Shown piece after piece: positions 58,470 to 64,000 of a DNA stretch of 64,000 nucleotides. How positions within the stretch are numbered: the stretch's first letter is position 1; every line of letters starts with the position of its first letter. Origin of the DNA: Granulicatella sp041433555 (GTDB lineage Bacteria > Bacillota > Bacilli > Lactobacillales > Aerococcaceae); assembly GCF_041433555.1 (NCBI RefSeq), contig NZ_JAPWBR010000001.1, forward strand, positions 115,250 through 179,249, written 5' to 3'. The position numbers and the translations under genes were made by a program. Below the pieces are notes generated by a model, which saw only the letters and a list, made by a program, of their open reading frames with translations, was not told where the DNA came from and did no database searches.

Positions 58470-58568
58470 TTATCGAATAAATGAAAGGAACGCTATTAAT
58501 AAACAAAGAACAATCGCGACGATTTTTTCCTGTTTTAAATCTTTAGGGGTCTTCTTGGATTCGTTCAT
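58470..58568 (-). CDS. Single-TM peptide, 32 residues
   Basis: MNESKKTPKDLKQEKIVAIV then LCLLIAFLSFIR: a charged N-terminus followed by one membrane-spanning helix. AGGAGG stands seven bases before the ATG, a stronger site than those of most large genes here, so it is very likely translated. It is the first gene of the exporter operon, just after the two-component system. It may be an accessory or stress-sensing peptide of the transporter. I know no named family. Confidence 0.7.
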   Translation of the reverse strand: MNESKKTPKDLKQEKIVAIVLCLLIAFLSFIR

Positions 58569-58681
58569 TTGTTTATCCTCCTACTTGTTTGTACCCTTAT
58601 CATAGCAAACACCCATCGGAGTCTATAGTCCAAAACGTCATCACATACCGTGACTAAAGTCATGTTTTCTATAAAAAATAC

Positions 58682-58735
58682 CCCGACTCTTTCAGATTCT
58701 ATACTCCATGGTGGTTTGTCTGAAAGAATCGGAGC
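58682..58735 (-). terminator. Terminator after response regulator
   Basis: TCTTTCAGA pairs with TCTGAAAGA, followed on the minus strand by GTCGGGGTATTTTTT. The long loop means it is imperfect and could let some transcripts through to the exporter genes. Confidence 0.6.
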
Positions 58736-58743
58736 AGTCTTGA

Positions 58744-59394
58744 TTATTGTTTGAGTTTGTTTTCGTACGCGAAAATCACAAGTTGCGTGCGGTCACGCAG
58801 TTCTAATTTCGATAAAATCGTACTAATATTATTTTTTACGGTTCCTTCTGAAAGGAAGAGCGTTTGCGCGATTTCTTTATTGCTTAAACCTTGCGCTACT
58901 TGTTGGATGAGTTCCACCTCACGTGGTGTGAGCCCCCATTTTTCCGCATCAAAGGTAGCAGGCTTCTCAACAGTTGTATTCGTCAGTAGCGCCTCTGAAA
59001 TGACCGTATCCATCACGACTTTTCCAGACAAAGCGACTTTAATCCCGTCAAGAATCGCCTCTGGACTACTGTCTTTTAATAAATACCCCGAAGCACCATT
59101 TTGCACGGCTTCGACAATATATTCAGTATCTTGGAAAGTCGTCACAATCAGCACCTTCACCTCTGGAAAGGCCTCTTTAATGAGCTTCGTCCCTTCGATT
59201 CCGTTACTCTCAGGCATGCGAATATCCATCAAGACCACATCTGGTTGGTGCTTCTTGCAGGCTTCGAAGGCCGCACGTCCACTCTCTGCTAAAGCGAGGA
59301 CTTCGACATTACCGCTCGCTTCAAGCATGATTTTTAAACCCGTACGGATGAGCATTTCATCGTCGGCAATAATAAGTTTGATTGGGTTTGTCAT
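58744..59394 (-). CDS. NarL/LuxR-type response regulator
   Basis: A 216-residue regulator. The receiver domain has the acidic pair IADDE and phospho-acceptor Asp57 in VVLMDIRMPE; the C-terminal LuxR helix-turn-helix has LTPREVELIQQVAQGLSNKE. It is 14 bases downstream of the kinase gene and just upstream of an ABC exporter operon, which is its likely target. Confidence 0.95.
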   Translation of the reverse strand: MTNPIKLIIADDEMLIRTGLKIMLEASGNVEVLALAESGRAAFEACKKHQPDVVLMDIRMPESNGIEGTKLIKEAFPEVKVLIVTTFQDTEYIVEAVQNGASGYLLKDSSPEAILDGIKVALSGKVVMDTVISEALLTNTTVEKPATFDAEKWGLTPREVELIQQVAQGLSNKEIAQTLFLSEGTVKNNISTILSKLELRDRTQLVIFAYENKLKQ

Positions 59395-59408
59395 GGTTTT
59401 CCTCGTTT

Positions 59409-60533
59409 CTATTGTTTTTCTGTATTCGGTAGGATCATTTGCACGGTCACGCCAGGATTGGACGCCTCCAGTGTCACGGACCCGCCTTCTCCTCTCAGGC
59501 GTTCTTGGAGTGATTTAAGTCCGCCTTTTGGAGCTAAATCGACCGCTCCTGTTCCGTTATCCTTAATCGTTACGACTAATTGCGATGGATTATACATGAG
59601 TAGCACGGTAATGCGTGTAGCTTGTCCGTGTCGCATCGCGTTTGTAATCGCCTCTTGGACCCCACGGAAGATACTGAGCTCTGCCTCACTTGTGAGCGTG
59701 AAGGTCGGCTCATTTTTTCTAAACTGAATATCGATGCCGCTGTTGACTTGTACCTCGTGGAAAAATTCTTCCAGCGCAATATCCAACTGCTTCTTATCCA
59801 TTTGTTCTGGCTTCAAGTCATGAACGATTTTACGCACTTCTTGCAAGCCCTCGACTGCAAAATCACGCAGTCCTTCGCTCATCTCTTGAATCGGTGAATT
59901 TTGTTGCTTGGCCAGTTGCGAAATCGCCCCTAGCTGAATAATAATCGTGGACAGACTATGTCCCACTGAATCGTGAATCTCACGAGAAATTCGGTTTCGC
60001 TCTTGCAGCGTGAAAATTTCCTTCATCGTCCCCATTTTATATTGAGCTTGTTGCAAATCATACCGTTGCTCGCTGAGTTTTTGCTCGGCTTTTTCCAATT
60101 CTTCTTGCAGCGCTCTTCGCTCTTCCAAAATATGATTTCCATAAGAGAAGAATAAAAGGAAGAACAAGGTCATCACGACTTGAATGCTGTTCCCTTGTTG
60201 AACAGCTGGAACGATAACCACCGCTCCTAATATGAACTGTAGAATCAATGCATTTCTAAAGGAGAATCGGAGACTCACCTCGAAGCAGAGAAGAAGAATC
60301 AGTCCTGTAAAAATGGTATGGAAATACAAACAGAGGAGGACGACCGCGATGCCTTCAATCAGGATATACCACTGATATTTCAATGAATAATAGCCAACTT
60401 GCACAAGCGCGATAAATCCAAAGAAGAAGGCGATGTCTCCTGCGTTCATATTCGGTAGTTGCGACCATTCAAAAAGCGCAAAAAGGATGAAACCATACCG
60501 AATAATGAATCGTACCCATTGATCGATTTTCAT
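59409..60533 (-). CDS. Sensor histidine kinase (HisKA_3 type)
   Basis: A 374-residue membrane kinase. About five or six TM helices fill residues 8-135 with no large outer domain. A coiled coil then leads to the HisKA_3 box (SREIHDSVGHSLSTI) and a HATPase domain ending GGLKSLQERLRGEGGS. The intramembrane-sensing layout resembles kinases that detect membrane stress or work with a transporter. It pairs with the next gene. Confidence 0.94.
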   Translation of the reverse strand: MKIDQWVRFIIRYGFILFALFEWSQLPNMNAGDIAFFFGFIALVQVGYYSLKYQWYILIEGIAVVLLCLYFHTIFTGLILLLCFEVSLRFSFRNALILQFILGAVVIVPAVQQGNSIQVVMTLFFLLFFSYGNHILEERRALQEELEKAEQKLSEQRYDLQQAQYKMGTMKEIFTLQERNRISREIHDSVGHSLSTIIIQLGAISQLAKQQNSPIQEMSEGLRDFAVEGLQEVRKIVHDLKPEQMDKKQLDIALEEFFHEVQVNSGIDIQFRKNEPTFTLTSEAELSIFRGVQEAITNAMRHGQATRITVLLMYNPSQLVVTIKDNGTGAVDLAPKGGLKSLQERLRGEGGSVTLEASNPGVTVQMILPNTEKQ

Positions 60534-60551
60534 GATTTCACCCCTTTGTTA

Positions 60552-61202
60552 TTACTGATTTAATAAAAATAAAAACGCGATAAAATTATTGAGAAAATGC
60601 ATCGAGATAGATGCAAAAACATTGTCGTTATAATAACGATACATCCCAACAATCGGAATCGTTAATGGGACGTACATCAATGCCGCTGTCCAATCAATCA
60701 AACCTGCAGCATCTTTTGAAAGTGCGTGAAGTAGCACGAATAGAAACGCTGAAATAAACGTTAATACGTGAACGTTGAGCGATTTCTTAAATGACCCGAT
60801 AATCGCTTCACGAAACACCAATTCTTCTAGGATTGGCGCCACAACGCATAGTAGAACAAACATCAAGACGGCGTCATTTGCGCTCATCATCTTCTCAATT
60901 TGTTCTTGGTTGTCCGACGTCACATCTCCAATAAACTGAGCGACCGCAATTGCTAATCCGATACGAAGTGCGTATCCAATTGCCAAATCTCGAATAAACG
61001 GACGCTTGATGAAGTTTTTGAACCCTTCCACAAGCTTCTCGCGGAACAATGCGACCCCAATCGCTGTTGAAACCAGTTGAAGGATCAGGTAGGCATTTGT
61101 ATCAACACTTGGTCCCGAAGACGTATAACGAATAAAGAACGCCGGGAAAACCATCAAGTTTAAAAAGTAAACAACCCATAATAGAACCGCATTTTTCTTC
61201 AT
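60552..61202 (-). CDS. CPBP family intramembrane metalloprotease
   Basis: A 216-residue membrane protein with about six TM segments. The Abi/CPBP motifs are present: EELVFREAIIG (Glu-Glu and Arg), LLHALSKD (His) and SISMHFLNNFIAF (His and Asn). Such proteins process lipidated or membrane peptides and some serve as bacteriocin immunity factors. It lies 18 bases upstream of the histidine kinase gene and is probably in the same operon. Confidence 0.9.
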   Translation of the reverse strand: MKKNAVLLWVVYFLNLMVFPAFFIRYTSSGPSVDTNAYLILQLVSTAIGVALFREKLVEGFKNFIKRPFIRDLAIGYALRIGLAIAVAQFIGDVTSDNQEQIEKMMSANDAVLMFVLLCVVAPILEELVFREAIIGSFKKSLNVHVLTFISAFLFVLLHALSKDAAGLIDWTAALMYVPLTIPIVGMYRYYNDNVFASISMHFLNNFIAFLFLLNQ

Positions 61203-61211
61203 AGAACACCT

Positions 61212-61946
61212 CTAGTCATCCGTGAAACGGACTGGTTTTGTATTTTTAATGCTATAGATTTTTTCAATTTTGCCATCATGCCATACGATACCGTGAAGCG
61301 CGCCGCCAAAAACAGCTCCGCCATCGATACCGATTTTGCCATCATGTTGCCATAATTTCATAAAGTCGCCATCTTCGTTTAAGCCACGTAAAGGTGTGTG
61401 CCCGAAGATAATCGTTTTGCCAGTGTTGTTGGCCCCTTTATGGAATGGCTCACGAATCCAGTAGAAGTCTTTTGGCTCAGTGTCGTGCCAGTCGTCTAAG
61501 CGTAAATCCACTCCAGCATGCGCTAAGAGCAAGTCGCCTTCATCGATAAAGAGAGGACGTTCTCTTAGAAATGCGATGAGTTCTGGATATTGTGCTTTAA
61601 TCGCTTCGGCATCTTCCACAGGATTGACTGGAGTACCTTGTGGGCGACCGAGTAAGTCGTTAATCGTCGTATCCCCATTGTTTCTGAAGTAGTGTGGAAA
61701 ACGTCCTTCAGGATCGTCGATAAATGCAAGGAACATCACTTCATGATTTCCCATCAAATACCATGCATTTTTCTCTTTCGCATATTTCATTCCTGTTAGG
61801 ACACTACGTTTATTGTCTGGTCCACGGTCAATCAAGTCTCCCATAAAGACAAGTTGCTGAGTTTCTTCGTCCCAGTTTTGAAGCATTTCTTCCATCATAT
61901 CTGCTTCGCCGTGAATATCACCAATAATAAAATACGTTTTTTTCAT
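61212..61946 (-). CDS. Metallophosphoesterase (Ser/Thr phosphatase-like)
   Basis: A 244-residue calcineurin-type phosphoesterase. Metal-site motifs in order: GDIHGEADM, GDLIDRGPDNKRS, LMGNHEV, and FGHTPLRG near the end. Bacterial members act on phosphoproteins or diadenosine polyphosphates. It is the first gene of the five-gene run ending with the exporter. AGGTG precedes the ATG. Confidence 0.9.
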   Translation of the reverse strand: MKKTYFIIGDIHGEADMMEEMLQNWDEETQQLVFMGDLIDRGPDNKRSVLTGMKYAKEKNAWYLMGNHEVMFLAFIDDPEGRFPHYFRNNGDTTINDLLGRPQGTPVNPVEDAEAIKAQYPELIAFLRERPLFIDEGDLLLAHAGVDLRLDDWHDTEPKDFYWIREPFHKGANNTGKTIIFGHTPLRGLNEDGDFMKLWQHDGKIGIDGGAVFGGALHGIVWHDGKIEKIYSIKNTKPVRFTDD

Positions 61947-62037
61947 TTTCTACACCTCAATTGCTCTGTTACTGTCTATTATAGCAAACTTTCGCGTCAA
62001 TATGAAAGTGGATTTGACTCATGAAAAATTTTGCAAA

Positions 62038-62070
62038 AAAAGAAGCCTTACTTTCGTAAGACTTCTTCGT
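62038..62070 (-). terminator. Intrinsic terminator after LPXTG gene
   Basis: AAGAAGCCTTAC pairs with GTAAGACTTCTT; seven T on the minus strand. Confidence 0.9.
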
Positions 62071-62079
62071 CATTTAAGA

Positions 62080-63411
62080 TTATTGGTTTTCTTTTTTACG
62101 AGTGAATAATAACGCTGCCGCTACAACCACAAGTACGCCACCAATGATAACAGTGAATCCTTTTGCTGTACCTGTATTTGGTAATTCAGGACGTTTTGGT
62201 TCTTCTGTTGTTGGAACTGCTGGAGTTTCTGTTGTCGTTGAAGCTGTAGTTGTTGTAGCTTCAGTTGTCGTTGAAGCTGTAGTTGTTGTAGCTTCAGTTG
62301 TCGTTGAAGCTGTTGTAGTTGTTGCTTCTGTTGTTGTTGAAGCAGTAGTAGTTGTTGCTTCTGTTGTTGTAGTACTTTCAGTAGTTGATTCAGTCGTAGT
62401 TGTTGAAGTTGTGCTTTCTGTAGTACTTTCAGTTGTGCTTTCAGTTGTTGTCGTAGTAGTTGTAGTAGTTGTTTCAGGCATATCCCCATCAGCTGTACCT
62501 GAACCAGATAATAATGTGTAAATTACATCTGTTGATTGTTCACTATCTAAGCCGTCAGCTGTAATTGAGATTCTGTTTTGTGGGTTCTTTCTAGGATCCA
62601 CTAAGTTTACGATATAGTCAACGTAAATAATTTTATCTGTTGTATCGATTTTTACTTTAATACCTGTATCAGTGATTTCATAGTCACTTTCAGAAAGGAA
62701 TCCAGCTGAAACCCATGGATTTTCTGAATCTACTAATTCAACACGTAATGAACCAGGTACGTATGTTTGGTTTGAATCCCAAACATCTTTAATTTCAACA
62801 TTACTTAATGTTTTTCTAGCGGCGTTTAAACGTGCCCACCAGTGAACTTGTTCAGCGTTCTCTGTTGGTTGAAGACCCCATTTAGTCACCATTTCTCCTG
62901 GAGTAGGTCCTTCAAGTGGATCAATTTTTTGTGATACGACAGTACCGTTAAAATCAAGTTCTTGAGTAGTATCTGCTAAACGATTGTCTGGTTCCCACTT
63001 AACATCAACTGTTAATTCAACAGTTTTGTTTAACTTGTGGTCTTTGAAGTATGGACCAAATGTTACTGTAACAGTTCCATCTTCTGGTGACACTTCACCT
63101 GCTGCTACTTTTTCTCCCGCTTTATTATAAATTGGGAAGCTGTAAGAAGATTGAATCTTCACTGGTGAATTCACTTTGAATGTCATTTTGTCATTCATGT
63201 TGATATCAATATTATCAGGAATATCTACTTTAAATGTAATTCCCCAACGAGCATATAAATCGGCTGCATCTCCCGAAATTTGAACAGTTGGATTCTTCAC
63301 TTCAATCGCTGTTCCATTTTTTGTTACTTCTGCCGCACTTGCTTGTTTTGGAGTAAAGAATACTGCTAAAGCAAATAGAGCGGATAGTAATAAGAATAAT
63401 TTCTTTTTCAT
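62080..63411 (-). CDS. LPXTG surface adhesin with Ig-like/collagen-binding head
   Basis: A 443-residue cell-wall protein. The signal peptide ends near KQASAAE. The head (about residues 28-310) resembles the N-terminal Ig-like domains of staphylococcal and streptococcal adhesins (GITFKVDIPDNIDINMNDKM; ARWGI; ARLNAARKTLSNVEIKDVWD). A stalk of about 85 residues is almost entirely Thr with Ser, Glu and Ala in TTTASTTTEA units. The sorting signal is LPNTG, a TM segment and RKKENQ. Sortase A should anchor it. The stalk is likely to vary in length between strains. Confidence 0.9.
   Translation of the reverse strand: MKKKLFLLLSALFALAVFFTPKQASAAEVTKNGTAIEVKNPTVQISGDAADLYARWGITFKVDIPDNIDINMNDKMTFKVNSPVKIQSSYSFPIYNKAGEKVAAGEVSPEDGTVTVTFGPYFKDHKLNKTVELTVDVKWEPDNRLADTTQELDFNGTVVSQKIDPLEGPTPGEMVTKWGLQPTENAEQVHWWARLNAARKTLSNVEIKDVWDSNQTYVPGSLRVELVDSENPWVSAGFLSESDYEITDTGIKVKIDTTDKIIYVDYIVNLVDPRKNPQNRISITADGLDSEQSTDVIYTLLSGSGTADGDMPETTTTTTTTTTESTTESTTESTTSTTTTESTTESTTTTEATTTTASTTTEATTTTASTTTEATTTTASTTTEATTTTASTTTETPAVPTTEEPKRPELPNTGTAKGFTVIIGGVLVVVAAALLFTRKKENQ
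62215..62475 (-). repeat. Tandem repeats coding the Thr-rich stalk
   Basis: Minus-strand units of about 36 bases coding TTTEATTTTAST, and shorter TTEST units, repeat in-frame. Repeat number is expected to change by slippage. Confidence 0.75.
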
Positions 63412-63633
63412 AAAAATCCTCCTAGTTTCTTGATTTAAATTCTATCCTTTCAAAATCAATCATTTTTTTCTTCTAAAATCAACACTGTTTTTTCGAAAAA
63501 GCGATTACGTTTTGAAATAAATTTGAACATAAATCAACTAATAGTTATTCTAAACTACTATTGCTCTAACTGCAATTCAAAAACCCCTAAATCATGTGTT
63601 TTTAATGATTTTTTTCTTTTAAAAATGAAAAAT

Positions 63634-63669
63634 AAAAAAGCTAGAAATATCGGAAATATTTCTAGCTTG
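63634..63669 (-). terminator. Intrinsic terminator of the rRNA-tRNA operon
   Basis: AAGCTAGAAATAT pairs with ATATTTCTAGCTT; T-run on the minus strand. The 63412-63633 gap otherwise shows only AT-rich sequence and the presumed adhesin promoter. Confidence 0.85.
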
Positions 63670-63694
63670 CTCAATTATTATAAAATTCATTTAA

Positions 63695-63767
63695 AGCTAC
63701 TTGCCGGGATTGAACCGGCGACCTCCACCTTACCAAGGTGACGCTCTACCGACTGAGCTAAAGCAGC
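63695..63767 (-). tRNA. tRNA-Thr (anticodon GGT)
   Basis: Seventy-three bases; acceptor GCTGCTT/AAGTAGC, anticodon loop TTGGTAA, T-arm GGTTCAATCCC. No encoded CCA. Confidence 0.93.
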
Positions 63768-63791
63768 GTTTTTTGGGTAAAAAAAAAGAAC

Positions 63792-63864
63792 TCCGCCAGT
63801 AGGACTCGAACCTACGACATCATGATTAACAGTCATGCGCTACTACCAACTGAGCTATGGCGGA
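63792..63864 (-). tRNA. tRNA-Asn (anticodon GTT)
   Basis: Seventy-three bases; acceptor TCCGCCA/TGGCGGA, anticodon loop CTGTTAA, T-arm GGTTCGAGTCC. Confidence 0.95.
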
Positions 63865-63876
63865 AAAATATTAAAG

Positions 63877-63993
63877 CGTGGCAACGTCCTACCCTCGCAG
63901 GGAGAAACCCCCAACTACTATCGGCGCTAAGAAGCTTAACTTCTGTGTTCGAGATGGGAACAGGTGTATCCTTCTTGCCATCGTCACCACACT
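63877..63993 (-). rRNA. rrf: 5S ribosomal RNA
   Basis: About 117 bases. Minus strand begins AGTGTGGTGACGATGGCAAG, has the ACACCTGTTCCCATCTCGAA region and ends GACGTTGCCACGC, pairing with the 5' end. It is followed by tRNA-Asn and tRNA-Thr; 23S would lie beyond the window edge. Confidence 0.96.
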
Positions 63994-64000
63994 TTATCTT

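Noticed and set aside
58751..59518. A 255-codon plus-strand frame opposite the response regulator
   Set aside because: Antisense to strong two-component genes; composition is that of a mirrored frame.
62102..62521. A Val-rich plus-strand frame of 139 codons
   Set aside because: It is the complement of the Thr-rich stalk repeats of the LPXTG protein.

Overview
The window looks like a chromosome segment of a low-GC Gram-positive bacterium of the order Lactobacillales. Carnobacteriaceae or a Granulicatella-like genus is my best guess, but genus is inference. Supporting signs are strong AGGAGG-type ribosome binding sites, T-box leaders on tyrS and argS, three solitary ECF S components, LPXTG and lipobox surface proteins, a streptococcal-type CBS/ACT protein and a PcsB-like CHAP protein behind a WalR-type box.

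Layout. 1-2.7 kb: a copper export operon (copA-copZ) behind a promoter covered by cop boxes. 2.7-5.1 kb: an AT-rich island of small immunity-type genes with a relic of a polymorphic-toxin C-terminus. 5.1-10 kb: a tautomerase, a folate S component behind a THF riboswitch, an AraC regulator with a GNAT acetyltransferase, and a peptide-binding lipoprotein. 10-15.3 kb: four tandem paralogous two-TM proteins of unknown function, three of them followed by hairpin-rich 3' elements. 15.4-22.2 kb: an FNT channel, a DUF4430 lipoprotein plus S component, an RCC1-like lipoprotein plus a DUF2971 protein, a CorC/HlyC-type protein and a CBS/ACT protein. 22.4-30.7 kb: a nine-gene Lac-family PTS operon carrying a glycosylasparaginase, an M20 dipeptidase, CutC, a TIM-barrel protein and a lone GrdB-like domain under a PRD activator. 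31.5-34.5 kb: tRNA-Tyr and tRNA-Gln and a large helicase with a membrane hairpin. 34.7-41 kb: chorismate mutase with an SLC13 permease, ribU with an FMN riboswitch, three DUF1307 lipoproteins and the CHAP protein. 42-54.9 kb: mostly housekeeping genes (tyrS, argS, trmL, queG, rlmA, a CobW GTPase, a YebC-type gene) and one IS3-family element. 55-62 kb: an ABC-2 exporter with a two-component system, a CPBP protease and a phosphoesterase. 62-64 kb: an LPXTG adhesin, then tRNA-Thr, tRNA-Asn and 5S rRNA from the 3' end of an rRNA operon.

The most unusual content lies between genes. Three families of structured repeats can be recognised by eye, and their stems are kept by compensatory changes. Family A (about 120 nt) starts within a few bases of stop codons, in the same orientation as the gene, and is usually followed by an intrinsic terminator. 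Family B (about 130-380 nt) consists of long imperfect palindromes enclosing an internal hairpin flanked by AATGTGAATTAC and GTTTGAAGCTT-like sequence and a GGCTCAATCCGGTGC-like module. Family C (about 130 nt) is found free in one 3' UTR and nested inside two family B copies. I do not recognise any of them as a named RNA or MITE family.
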